The notes under the pieces are model-generated. The model ran no database searches and was not told where the DNA came from. It saw nothing but the letters and a program-made list of their open reading frames with translations. From Bradysia coprophila (Eukaryota > Arthropoda > Insecta > Diptera > Sciaridae), in contig NW_023503555.1 in assembly GCF_014529535.1 (NCBI RefSeq), forward strand, positions 2,976,001 through 3,040,000: 64,000 bases of DNA, in the 5' to 3' direction. A program made the translations under genes and the position numbers. Shown here piece by piece: positions 33,172-43,835 of this stretch. The number at the start of each line of letters is the position of its first letter. The stretch's first letter is position 1.

Positions 33172-33969
33172 TTCGGTAGGAGTCTCCTACTAGGAGAATT
33201 CACACTTAAACCAATAATTACCACTGCAACGTAGATCAGAAGTTTTAAGCTTTAGGGTAAAACGCTACAAACTCGATTAATTGTCGGCAATTTAGAAATT
33301 GTAAAGCACTTGGGGACAAAAGAACTTTTTGAATTTTTTTTTGCTTGTTTGATGAAATTGTCAGACAGCAATAAAGACGAATGTAAGCAGGAATATCATT
33401 AAAGTCTAAGCGCAGAACTTTGAATTCACCCTTATTGAAGACTGTTAAGGATAAATTGAAGTTAAATTATCTTACTTTTCAATAACGAATCCTCTTGATG
33501 TTTCTATCGATGGAATCAATCCAGCTTCAAATGCAACAGATCTGTAAAATATAAAAGAAAAATCATTTGAAATTTTCCAAGTTATAAAAAGATTGTTTGA
33601 TTTCGTCGTATACACTGCTAGCAGTTTTCTATTTATAGTTCGAACGGTAATTTAATTATTCCAATTTCAATTCGAAGTATTTTAAAGTTCACGTCGATTG
33701 ATGTGAATAAGCTTTCCAAGGCGAACATTTTTGCACAACTTTTTATAACCCGAGACGAAAATGTAAGAGCATCATCAAATAGCAGCAATAAAAAACATTT
33801 TTAAATTTATTCAATTCCGGAGGTTCGCTATAAAACACATCAAGCAATGGAACTTATCAAACGAGAATTTTCTGGCGCAAATCCATTTCTTTGTCACAGG
33901 GAAATTGTTATTTACGTAACAAAATGAAATAAGATCAATGTTGGTTTATTTCCCGCTTTTTCGACCCTT

Positions 33970-34085
33970 TGCACTTACGTACCTGTCTTGGACAATTAAT
34001 GTTAGGAAATTCAGCCTATTCGTTCGGGCTACAATTCACGAAATTGCCTAAATTCAATCGTCCAAGACACATACGTAAATAACTT
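33970..34085. mobile_element. MITE, GTACCTGTnTTGGAC-end family, copy 1
   Basis: Left GTACCTGTCTTGGACAATTA faces right CAATCGTCCAAGACACATAC. A central TTCGTTCGGGCTACAA is flanked by complementary GAAATTnnGCCTA arms. A second copy lies at 54440-54550 and a partial one near 43140-43180. Confidence 0.65.
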
Positions 34086-35065
34086 GTATGACCGTTATAA
34101 CAGTGCGGAAGGCAGAGTGTTAAACCTAATATGTTTTATGATTTGTGCCTTGAACTGATCGAAATTTTGTGACATTGAAAATCCCGATGATGACTGATGT
34201 GATGCACCAAATTGCGATGGTGATTTCGTCTTTATCCCTCAATACACCTCTTGAGAAGATGCCTTCAAATCAAATGAAAACTATAATATTTAAAGTTGGT
34301 GATTCACAGCTCAAATTCGATCAATCGATTTTTCAAACTGAAGCCTTTCACAAAAGAATTTTATTTATTGCGCTCTGAGAATATTTCCGTTACACTGTCC
34401 GAAGCGCTCCAAAGCATCATACAAGCTGTGCATTTTTGCATTAACTAGGTCCCACCTTTTGGGCGGGTCAGGTCCCTTGACTGATAATTTTTTTCAATAT
34501 CTTTTTGATCATTTTCATTGTTGAACTTCCGAAGCATCACTGATACAAATGCCTACATTTGATCCTAATTTATTTTTACATATGCTGTATTCCTAAAAAA
34601 ATTGTCAAATTTAGAACATTAATATATCGATTACTCTATACATTACAACAAAATTCTTCAAAAAATCTTTGAACGTAAGACCGAATGATCTTTGAGTTCT
34701 TATGTTTCTTATAAATTTGCAGCAAGATTTTCAATCAACCAATCAAACTCGTATGAGCTATGTATTATTCTGTTTGATTGCCATTTTGTCGAATTGAATC
34801 AGAGTAGATGCGAAGTTTAACGAATATGGAACGATGAGAGGCCTTTTCACTTTGGTAAAAAATTTAAAAAAAAAACCATTTCGTAGAAGGATGAATTCCC
34901 TGGGAACGAACAAAACGCCTTCTCATTACATTTCGTAGAAGGATGAATTCCCTAGGAACGAACAAAACGCCTTCTCGCGACATGTACCACATTTCATTTG
35001 AAAGCAGGCATTTTTCTGCCGTAAGACAGTAAAAACATCTTTCTTTGGTATTTAGTAGACGGATT

Positions 35066-35165
35066 TTTGTTAGTCAACTATCAGATTTGTTAGTCAACTA
35101 TCAGATTTGTTAGTCAAGTATCAGATTTGTTAGTCAACTATCAAATTTGTTAGTCAACTATCAAG
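35066..35165. repeat. Five tandem copies of a 20 bp repeat (TTTGTTAGTCAACTATCAGA)
   Basis: Five consecutive 20 bp units with only one or two changes. The core TAGTCAACTATC is close to palindromic. A related array with GATAGTC instead of GTTAGTC is at 36721-36835. Confidence 0.9.
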
Positions 35166-35296
35166 TTGTTAGCAGTTCACTAACAAGAGATGTTTACCGG
35201 TTAGAGGCTGGGCATGTACTGACGAAATTTTTCTTCCTATTTGTTTCATGCACATCATCGAAAACATACTTATACGATTTACACACACTACGCAAC

Positions 35297-35595
35297 AAAT
35301 TCAAATTTCATCAAAGTAATCTTTTTCGATTGAGGCTATAATCAACAGTGTAAAATCCTGTTTTTATGGCATAGCTTCCAGATCCTTCGTCCCACATAGC
35401 CCATCTTCGAACTTAGCGTTGGTATTTTACTTCCACATATTTAAAAAAAAATCGTGCCTTGAACGATTTTTTGTTACCCAGATTAAACGTTTTTCATGCC
35501 ATTTCATACATTTTCAAGCACAGTAAACTTTTTTGTTACCCACATATTTCGGTATTTTCTGGTGTAAGACCCTGACTTTCAGTCAAGGGAATAAC
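35297..35595 (+). repeat. Dispersed repeat, uninterrupted counterpart of 41330-41672
   Basis: Starts CAAATTTCATCAAAGTAATC and ends GACTTTCAGTCAAGGGAAT. It matches 41330-41672 block for block. On its left it is preceded by a 20 bp tandem array and a GATTTACACACAC motif, as is the LINE's left flank at 36721-36885. It therefore looks like the empty-site version of the locus the LINE entered. Confidence 0.7.
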
Positions 35596-36150
35596 CGCAG
35601 CTCGTGTGAATTACAACCCTCGCTTCGCTCCACAAACTTTAGTCGTCGTAGTTGTCTAATGTTTGGTTTGCTTTGGCCGCAAACTTATCGCTCGTCCGAG
35701 CTGTCTAATATTGCAATACGACACTGCAACTCTTGTGAATTACGACCCTCGCTTCGCTCGGGCCGCAAACTTCACACTCGTCAGAGTTGTCTAATAATAA
35801 GTTTTAGTCTAATCGCAAACTTCTCGCTCGTCCGAGCTGTCTAATATTGCAATACGATACCGCAACTCGTGTGAATTACAACCCAGGCTTCGCTCCGCAA
35901 ACTTCAGTCGTCGTAGTTGTCTAATGTTTGGTTTGCTTTGGCCGCAAACTTAACGTTCGTCCGAGCTGTCTAATATTGCAATACGATACTGCAACTCGTG
36001 TGAATTACGACCCTCGCTTCGCTCGGGCCGCAAACTTCACACTCGTCAGAGTTGTCCAATATTAGGTTTGATCTAATATCAAACTTATCGCTCGTCCGAG
36101 CTGTCTAATATTGCATTACGATACCGTAACTCGTCGAAGTTGTCTAATGT
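35593..36150. repeat. Higher-order satellite, about 270 bp super-unit
   Basis: Built from monomers with CGCAAACTT..TCGCTCGTCCGAG and CTGTCTAATATTGCAATACG. The longer arrangement starting GCAACTCGTGTGAATTAC recurs after about 270 bp (35594, 35863). Monomers alternate between CCCTCGCTTCGCTC and GTCGTCGTAGTTGTC variants in the same order in both super-units, a true higher-order pattern. Confidence 0.8.
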
Positions 36151-36483
36151 TAGAATTGCTTGACTTTTGTAATACTATATACTCACTGTAGTGTATATGT
36201 AATTTTAGGTATATGCTGCTTGTTAATTAATAAAATATAAAATAGCAATTATCAAATACCAATTATCGAAAATCAACTATATTGTTCATTTATTACATTT
36301 CTATTTTTTGGCATAACTTCCGAAGCGTTGATCACACATAGCTTATCGTCGAACTTAGCCTCAGGAATCCCATTCCTCGTCGATTAAAAAAAAATCATCA
36401 AAATCGGTTATGAATTACTCAAGTTATCGTGGTGACAAAAAAAAAATAGGTTACAAACAATTACGTTTTTCTTCACATTTCAT

Positions 36484-36580
36484 ACAATTATCAAAAATTA
36501 AAAAGTATCACATTTTCGTTTTCAATAGGTAAAACACACATAAAACAAAAATGTGATACTTTTTAATTTTTGATAATTGT
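36484..36580. repeat. Palindrome, arms about 35 bp
   Basis: ACAATTATCAAAAATTAAAA at the left is mirrored by TTTTAATTTTTGATAATTGT at the right, with AGTATCACATTTT/AAAATGTGATACT inside. The loop is about 28 bp. Could be a minimal MITE; no target duplication recognised. Confidence 0.85.
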
Positions 36581-36720
36581 ACATTGTTAGGCGACAAACA
36601 TTTTATGGTATTAGATCATAGATCATTAGATCGATGTGTACTCTTTATAAGATGATTCTGGAGTGACAAAAGACATAGCTAATGCGTTCTTTTTATACAT
36701 AAATTCATAATTGATATTCA

Positions 36721-36835
36721 AATAGCCAACTATCAAATTTGATAGTCAACTGTCGAATTTGATAGTCAACTATCAAGCAAGTTGATAGTCAACTGTCAAA
36801 TTTGATAGTCAATTATCAAGTTGATTGTATACCAT
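36721..36835. repeat. Tandem GATAGTCAACTATCAAATTT repeats
   Basis: Five to six diverged units of about 20 bp whose core TTGATAGTCAACTATCAA is palindromic. Lies immediately left of the LINE. Its cousin at 35066 lies left of the matching empty repeat. Confidence 0.85.
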
Positions 36836-37220
36836 CAATTCTAATATAATTCGTTGGCCAAAACAAATTCACATGATTTACACACACATCCAGATTTACA
36901 CACAGACGGACAAGCACTACTAACCATTTAATTCGAAAAAAAGAAAACACCGAGGAATTGCGCTGTGGGCCGTGCTAACACTTCTCCCAGTGTTAGTGGA
37001 GTGCTTAGGTGATCTTCTCTTCTCTTTGATTTTTGTTTTTCGTTAGTTCTAATGTTCCTTTTTGTTTTTTCAGATTAGTGACCATGGCTTTTGTTAGTGT
37101 TGGTGTCAGTATTTTCCGTTTGTCTAGTTTTCAGTTTCAGTTTTAATGAAAATGTTTGTAAAGTTTACTGTTGTGAGTTTTTGTGCAAAAGTGAATGAAT
37201 GGGTGAATGGATCTGTGCGT

Positions 37221-37452
37221 GAGCCGATGGATTGAGGTTTGAATTTGTTATTTCATTAAAATGTTGATTTTTGTTCTTCTTTTCGGTTTCATTTGTTTGC
37301 TTGATTTTTTGCAAAAAGTTTACCCTCCCTACCGTAGAGCCGATGGATTGAGGTTTGAATTTGTTATTTCATTAAAATGTTGATTTTTGTTCTTCTTTTC
37401 GGTTTCATTTGTTTGCTTGATTTTTTGCAAAAAGTTTACCCTCCCTACCGTA
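37221..37452 (+). repeat. Tandem 116 bp duplication in the LINE 5' region
   Basis: 37221-37336 and 37337-37452 are virtually identical, from GAGCCGATGGATTGAGGTTT to CCCTCCCTACCGTA. Repeated 5' segments are known to act as promoter units in some LINEs; that role is inference here. Confidence 0.93.
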
Positions 37453-37831
37453 GAGCGCACACAATAACAAAACTCTCGACACTGTCGTTCCTGACGAGTC
37501 CCCCAGTGTTCTGTTTCCACATAAAATTCACGGGAATTATATGGAAGTGAACTAGTGAGTTTTGAGATTAGCTGGACGAAACGGTGTCTCTAGGTACTTT
37601 AGGGATAACGCGACTTAGACAATTTGATTGTGATCAGAGTCACGGATGTTTGCAAAAATTTATGCAATCAACCTTAATATGGTGAATCTGTTCATGATGT
37701 GTCTGAAATATTCTTGAAGGGTCTGTAAAAGTAAGCCGTGACAAAAATCGGACGCTAAAAAAAATCTTCTTCCACAAAATAAAAATAATAATTTAAATAA
37801 AAAAAAAGAAATAACTCAAAATAAATGGAAA

Positions 37832-40800
37832 ATGGGCGATTCATCAATCGGAAAACCCAGCGGATCCGGGATCGCAAATATGAAAGATTTGTTAGAAAAT
37901 ACCAAGAAGGAGTATCAGGCTTTTCATCCGAAAAATAAAGAATGGCCGTGTCCGTTTTGTTTTATCAAAAGCAAAACATTGATACAATGTCGAATACACA
38001 TATATCACGAACACCGAAGCATTGCCAATGCAGATAGATTCGATTTCTTTTCAAATATACAATCCAAGACGTCTGTCCCTCTTTCGAGCCTCAGCGAACG
38101 TTCAAGACCAACCTTAAATAGAAAATGCAAACAGAAAGAATGTTCAATAACTGATGATGTCGAGCAGGAGTCTGAATCGAATGAAATCCATAAAAGAAAG
38201 GATCATAATCTGTTTAATGTGAAAGAAAATATGTCACGAATCGGAAGTCATCCTGAAAGCAAATCAACAAAGGACTCAAACGTTTCAACAACAGATGACT
38301 TGACAAAGTTTTTGAAACTAATCAACGATGGAACGAATAAAGAATCTGTGTTAGGAGATGAACTTTCAACTTCCTCGATGCATATGGCCGATAGATCGAC
38401 AGAATTGTTTGAAGATGATGACGAGGAAGTGTTTTACTGTCCTTACGATTGTACTAACAAGAAACCTTTTCGAAATCGTAGAGGTGTTAACATTCATATT
38501 GGTAAAGTACATCAAGGTAAAGCTAAAATTAAACGAGAAGATGTTGAGTACGTATACATAACAAACGAGAGTGCTGAGACATCTGACTTCGGACGCAAAC
38601 TAGCATATTTCAAAACAACAACTGCTACACTTCGTCGTTGTCCAAAAGGAGCACGTCAAGACTTGGCAGTTACTCTCACTAAAGTGATACGGAAAATAGT
38701 GATCAACAACAGCGAAAATTCATGGAATGACTTGTTGATTTTTCCTTATGCAACCTTGAGAATTCCTGATAGAAGCGAAAATGTAATGAATTTGACTTCG
38801 TTCGTTCGTCAAAACATTAAGGAATGGAATGAAGGCAATGTAAACATAATTGAGAACACGATCATCGCACAAAATAACAGGAAGTTTGAAAATGAGATTT
38901 CTAAGAAAGCAGAAGCGAAGCTTTCTGATGGCGATATAAGTGGAGCCTTACGTTTAATTTCTTCGGATGATTGTATTGCACCGAACAACGACCACACTTT
39001 GAATGCTTTGAAACATAAACACCCAGAACATCCTGAGCCATCAAATTTTCCAGATTCATCAATCGATGTTGATCAAATTATACCGACCGAAGAAGAAGTT
39101 CGCAGATCGATTATGTCATTTAAGAATGGTTCTGCAGGCGGGCTGGACAGTCTCCGCCCACAAATTTTGAAAGACTTATTGAACATTCGCAACGGCGAAG
39201 CATCAAATCAATTGCTGTCGGCAATCACATCTTTAACAGAAATCATATTACATGGTGATGTTCCAGCATCTGTTTGTCCTTATCTGTACGGAGCAATGCT
39301 AACAGCCTTACAGAAGATTTGTGGTGGCATTCGACCAATCGCTGTTGGAAATACATGGAGACGGATATCAGCTAAATTGGCTTGTTACAGGACTTCATCA
39401 ACATTATCGAATTTGTTTAAACCAAATCAGTTAGGTGTTGGAATCAAAAATGGAGCCGAAGCAGGAGCTCATACAGCGCGAATTTATTTCAATCACAAAC
39501 ATAAATCAATTAAAGTATTTCTCAAAATTGACGTTAAAAACGCATTCAATGAGTTACGAAGAGATGCACTGCTTCATGAGGTCAAACGAAATGTTCCAGA
39601 GATCTTCAAATTTGTAGAGCAATGTTATAGAAATCCAACAAATGTGTATTACGGTGAACATTTAATACTGTCCCAGCGAGGGGTCCAGCAAGGAGATCCA
39701 CTTGGACCTGCTTTGTTCTGCCTGACCATACAGAGAATCATTGCATCGCTTCAATTGCTGAATTTAGATTTGAATCTGTGGTACCTGGACGACGGTACCA
39801 TTGCAGGCCACCCACATGATGTTTTGCTTGGACTTGAAATGATCATCGAAAAAGCTCGAGAAGTTGGTTTGGAATTGAACCACGGAAAATGCGAAATTTC
39901 TATTTTGGGCTCACATTCAATAGACAATAGTAACGAAGTCGTGAAAATGTTCCAAATGGTGTCTCCAGGGATTCAAGAAATACGAGAAGGCAACGAATTT
40001 CTTTTAGGAAGTCCACTTACAGATCAGGCTTCCGTCATTTGTCTTGAGAAGAAAATCATCGAACTGCAACGTCTTTCGAACAAATTAACGAAGATAAGCG
40101 CACATAGTGCCTACTTCCTACTACGAATTTCCATTACAACACCGCGATTGATTTTCTTCCTCCGTGGAACCCCGATGTGGCGTAATCATGTTGGTCTAAA
40201 ACGTTATGACGAGGTTTTGAAAGAATCATTGGAATCACTGCTCAATATTCAATTAACACCAAAAGCCTGGTCAGAATCCGCTCTGCCTATTAAAAGTGGA
40301 GGTATTGGAATCAGGCACGCAACCGAAATCGCTTTACCATGCTTTCTCTCATCAATTTACCAAGTTTCTGATTTGGTGGACGATCTGTTATCTGAAGAAT
40401 ACCGACAGACTGATCCTCCTAAATCTGAAGCAGAAGAACTTTGGTGTGAAGAGTTTGGTGAATTGCCAGAAGAGGGATTACGACGTTTTCAAAAAATCTG
40501 GGAATTGGACGCAATCAAAAACAAAATCGATTCCTTGAGCACATCTTTTGAGAAAACAGAAGACAAAGCAAGATTCTTGGCTAATTCTATAACAGAAACC
40601 GGCGCTTGGCTTCAAGTATTACCATCGCCACAATTGGGAACACATTTGTCTAATGACGAATTCAGAATCGCAATGTCTCTTCGTCTTGGTACGACCATTG
40701 TCCAACCTCATAAGTGCATCTGTGGAGAAAAAGTAACCGAATTCGGACGACATGGGCTATCTTGTTCAAAAGCCAAAGGTACAAAAGTCAGACATGCGAT

Positions 40801-41290
40801 GGTGAACAATATCCTTCAACGATCGCTACGATCAGCTGAAGTACCTGCAATTTTGGAACCACCTGGTTGCTCTAGACCAGATGGAAAGAAGCCAGACGGA
40901 TTAACTTTAATACCCTGGGCAAAGGGCAAATCATTGCTCTGGGATTATACGTGCAGAGACACCTTCGCTCCATCATATTTGAGCTCAACATCAAAACATG
41001 CAGGACATGCAGCCAAGAAAGCAGAAGTTGACAAAATCAATCACTATTCCGAACTATCAAATCAATTTGTTTTCGTGCCGGTCGCCTCTGAAACTTCTGG
41101 AATTTTCGGAAAACTTGCACTCAATTTGATAAAGAAAATAGGGAGTAAAATTGCCGATGTAACAAACGAAAAGCGCTCAACATCTTACTTAATTCAACGA
41201 ATAAGTGTAGCTATACAAAAAGGAAATGTTGTTTCGATATTAGGTACAATACCTGAATCGAAAAACCTCGGCGAAATTTTCTATCTTTAA
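37832..41290 (+). CDS. LINE ORF: zinc fingers, reverse transcriptase, restriction-like endonuclease
   Basis: 1152 aa. Two C2H2 fingers: Cys40/Cys43/His56 and a following His, and Cys203/Cys207/His222/His227. The RT spans roughly 420-720. Conserved pieces are SAGGLDSLRPQ, GGIRPIAVGNTWRR, KIDVKNAF (Asp567), GVQQGDPLGP (617-626) and YLDD (651-654). The C-terminus has a CCHC-like knuckle (Cys962, Cys964, His974, Cys978), then RPDGKKPDG (1015-1023) and WDYT (1037-1040), the layout of a restriction-like endonuclease. This places it with site-selective RLE LINEs (R2/NeSL/Utopia grade) and not the APE-type. All RT catalytic Asp residues are present. An alternative upstream start is unlikely, as stops lie just before ATGGGCGATTC. 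Confidence 0.9.
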   Translation: MGDSSIGKPSGSGIANMKDLLENTKKEYQAFHPKNKEWPCPFCFIKSKTLIQCRIHIYHEHRSIANADRFDFFSNIQSKTSVPLSSLSERSRPTLNRKCKQKECSITDDVEQESESNEIHKRKDHNLFNVKENMSRIGSHPESKSTKDSNVSTTDDLTKFLKLINDGTNKESVLGDELSTSSMHMADRSTELFEDDDEEVFYCPYDCTNKKPFRNRRGVNIHIGKVHQGKAKIKREDVEYVYITNESAETSDFGRKLAYFKTTTATLRRCPKGARQDLAVTLTKVIRKIVINNSENSWNDLLIFPYATLRIPDRSENVMNLTSFVRQNIKEWNEGNVNIIENTIIAQNNRKFENEISKKAEAKLSDGDISGALRLISSDDCIAPNNDHTLNALKHKHPEHPEPSNFPDSSIDVDQIIPTEEEVRRSIMSFKNGSAGGLDSLRPQILKDLLNIRNGEASNQLLSAITSLTEIILHGDVPASVCPYLYGAMLTALQKICGGIRPIAVGNTWRRISAKLACYRTSSTLSNLFKPNQLGVGIKNGAEAGAHTARIYFNHKHKSIKVFLKIDVKNAFNELRRDALLHEVKRNVPEIFKFVEQCYRNPTNVYYGEHLILSQRGVQQGDPLGPALFCLTIQRIIASLQLLNLDLNLWYLDDGTIAGHPHDVLLGLEMIIEKAREVGLELNHGKCEISILGSHSIDNSNEVVKMFQMVSPGIQEIREGNEFLLGSPLTDQASVICLEKKIIELQRLSNKLTKISAHSAYFLLRISITTPRLIFFLRGTPMWRNHVGLKRYDEVLKESLESLLNIQLTPKAWSESALPIKSGGIGIRHATEIALPCFLSSIYQVSDLVDDLLSEEYRQTDPPKSEAEELWCEEFGELPEEGLRRFQKIWELDAIKNKIDSLSTSFEKTEDKARFLANSITETGAWLQVLPSPQLGTHLSNDEFRIAMSLRLGTTIVQPHKCICGEKVTEFGRHGLSCSKAKGTKVRHAMVNNILQRSLRSAEVPAILEPPGCSRPDGKKPDGLTLIPWAKGKSLLWDYTCRDTFAPSYLSSTSKHAGHAAKKAEVDKINHYSELSNQFVFVPVASETSGIFGKLALNLIKKIGSKIADVTNEKRSTSYLIQRISVAIQKGNVVSILGTIPESKNLGEIFYL

Positions 41291-43639
41291 ATTGTAAAAT
41301 CTTTCATTTGAATATAAATATCCAAAAAAAATCAAATTTCATCAAAGTAATCGTATCGTATTTAATAGAGAAGTTATCAACAGTGTAAAATCAGGTTTTT
41401 CTGGAATAACTTCCAGATTCTTAATCCCACATGGCTCATCTTCGAACTTAGCCTCGAGAATTTAATTCCACATCGATTAAAAAAAAAATTGTTGAAATTG
41501 GTTAAGAATTACTCGAGTTATCCTGCCCACAAGAAAAAAACGGTTACAGACATTAACGTTTTTCATAACATTTCATACATTTTCAATCAAAGTGTACATG
41601 TATGGTTACAGACATTTTTCGGTATTTTCTGGCGTAAGACCCTGACTTTCAGTCAAGGGAATTACGGATGTGGGACGATGTTAAATGGCAGTATACGTGC
41701 TGATCTGGTTTTTCATACACCCATTCGCATAAATACAAAAATGCGACAACAATTTACTAACTAATTGAAAAAGATCAAGAAGGTCAAGCTTTTCGTCCAA
41801 GCAGATCTAACGGATCTCTTTCTTATCATACCCTGACAAAAGATTCAAAATTGAGATTCATAAATGGTCTACCGCTGGTACACAATCAATATACTCAGGA
41901 ATCCCCCCTAGTATTTCACAATTTTTCTAAAGATAATTACTGTGTGAGTCATCATTCTCTATCCAACAACAAAGCAGTTTACTCTCTTGATTACTAATTT
42001 CTAGTTTTTATGTGCTGCTATCTGAGGCGATAACTATACATAAATTACATAAAATGTAATCTGAATGCAGTTCTTAAAAGACAAGATAAAATGGTATCAC
42101 TTTATAACGGATAGCCGAGGCTGATAAGCACAAAGCTTTGTTACCGTTTCAACAAAATTCTCATTAGGTGAGTATCATCGGCTCTTCAAGCGAAATATCT
42201 GAATCAATCGAATCGAAAATAATTTATTATGAACGCTACACGGCCAGCGAAAATAATGAGAACGAAAATAAATTAAGAAAAAAAGACGCAAACACACACG
42301 CAAAATACCGGCATCTTTCTTACGTAACTGGATGCATCATCATTATATAGAATATCGGTTTGTACAACATACTTTCGGTATCCCATCCCAATTATAATTT
42401 GCTTTGGTAACCTTGAAAATATTGTATTCGGATGGAATGAAGTCATTGCAAATATAGTTTTTGATGCGCAGTTTGATTTCAATATCCCAAAAAACCAAAA
42501 AAAAAAACTTTGAATGGAATTTAGATATAATTCTGAAAATTATCGAACTAATTTTCATTAGATGGGTATGACGGGACACTTACATGAAAATGCCGATGAC
42601 CACGGGTACACAGTTACAGCAAAGTCTTAAAACAACGACAATTTAATCAGTGCACATAAAAACAGCGATGCTACACTGGTGAAATCACCAAACGGAATGC
42701 CGATACACCGAATAATCTTGTTCGAGTAGGTTTAGATCCAAAAGTTTAGCTATACACAAACAACACAAACAAATCGACTGAATTCTTCTTCTCTGTTTGA
42801 TTTTCTAATTGGTAGACTTTGTAACCATATGTTATTCGTGCCATAAAGCTTTCACCGATCGGAAAACTTGGATTTTTTGTTTTTAATAGCTTTGGCAGTG
42901 ACTCGTGTTATCGTTATTGGCCAAAAAGCTAGAGTCCTCTATTGTTATTGTATGGAGGGATTCTTTTGGAAAACAGCCTATCGAAATCGGACGTTCGACT
43001 GGACTCTTTTATTATGTGCCCTGCACGGCTCGTGTAACTGGAGAAAGTTTACTTTCGCCCCTCAAAATTGACATTTCTACTCTCGGCTCTCGTATGAAGC
43101 ATGAAATAGTTATTTGTGTATCTGTTTTTGACGATTGTTCTTAGGCAATTTCGCGAGTTGTAGCCCGAACGAAGTGATTTGAAAAATTTTTGTCGTCGTT
43201 ATCGATAACAGCCGTATGTGCCAGGTTAATACAAATGCATGAAACGAATAGGTAAACGATTATAACGGGATTTAGGTCTCTCCTTTGAATGCATTTTCGT
43301 CGTCTGCTCCTGCTTGGTTTACTTTACTATGTCGTGGATAGAGTAGAGATGTTTTGATAGCAGCTATTTCGATACTAGTGATACTAGTGCTGAAATAAAA
43401 TGTAAATATTGACTTCGGGTCTCGGCGCTTAAGTAAAGGTAAGGGTAAAGGTTTGTCAAGAAACTTTTTCATTATGTGGTCGGTTCTAATTGCATAGCCG
43501 ATTTTGGGGAATTTTTTTGAAGAATTTAGGGAAATTTTAAAATTTTTCTGGAATTTTGAGAATTGTAAGGAATTTTGAGAATTGTAAGGAATTTTGAATA
43601 GGGAATATATGGACATCGTTCCACTGTTTTCTTAGTCAT
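41291..43639. other. Intergenic, repeats, no gene recognised
   Basis: Begins with the right half of the repeat split by the LINE (41330-41672). A segment at 42280-42730 is related to 21900-22440. At 43140-43180 there is part of the GGCAATTTCGCG repeat. 43495-43600 is low-complexity GAATTTTGAGAATTGTAAGG. None of the short frames is supported. Confidence 0.5.
41330..41672 (+). repeat. Dispersed repeat, right-hand part split from its left flank by the LINE
   Basis: Runs from CAAATTTCATCAAAGTAATC to GACTTTCAGTCAAGGGAATT and matches 35297-35595. The LINE's 3' end abuts it directly. Confidence 0.7.
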
Positions 43640-43835
43640 AATACATTTCTTGGGACATAAGTATTCAAAACTCAAATATTTTTCTTAATGGTTTATTACT
43701 AATAAAAAAAAACAACTGGGGAAATAGATAAGAAAAAAGCGCAACGGAAGCTGTAATTTTTCTAAAAATAAATAATTTCACTTGCACGCTTCTCGTGAAA
43801 CTTCTAGTGAACTCGTCAATTCATACCAAGCTCGA

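Larger units (their letters stand above)
29285..33902. repeat. Tandem duplication unit 2 (contains RVT copy 3)
   Basis: Collinear with unit 1 over its whole length. Its own private insertion is the MITE at 33012-33171. At the three places where unit 1 has insertions, unit 2 keeps the uninterrupted sequence. Confidence 0.85.
32508..36884. other. Intergenic repeats upstream of RVT copy 3 to the LINE
   Basis: 32508-33902 is the rest of duplication unit 2. Beyond it are a palindromic element (33970-34085), AT-rich sequence with no gene, two tandem-repeat patches (35066-35165, 36721-36835), a satellite (35593-36150) and a hairpin (36484-36580). The 69-codon frame at 34169 has no recognised domain. 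Confidence 0.55.
36886..41329 (+). mobile_element. Apparently full-length non-LTR retrotransposon (LINE) with restriction-like endonuclease
   Basis: The limits are inferred from comparison with 35250-35330, where GATTTACACACAC runs almost directly into CAAATTTCATCAAAG. Here about 4.4 kb lies between these two marks. The 5' region (36886-37831) has an 8 bp-stem hairpin (CTAACACT..AGTGTTAG at about 36995) and a tandem 116 bp repeat. One long ORF follows. The 3' end is short: about 30 bp of UTR and a small A-run (CCAAAAAAAA) instead of a long poly(A). The ORF is uninterrupted, so the copy is young. I see no obvious target-site duplication. Confidence 0.75.

Noticed and set aside
36986-37020. HDV-like ribozyme at the LINE 5' end, as known for R2
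   Set aside because: Only a single hairpin (CTAACACT/AGTGTTAG) is visible; the double pseudoknot cannot be supported by eye.
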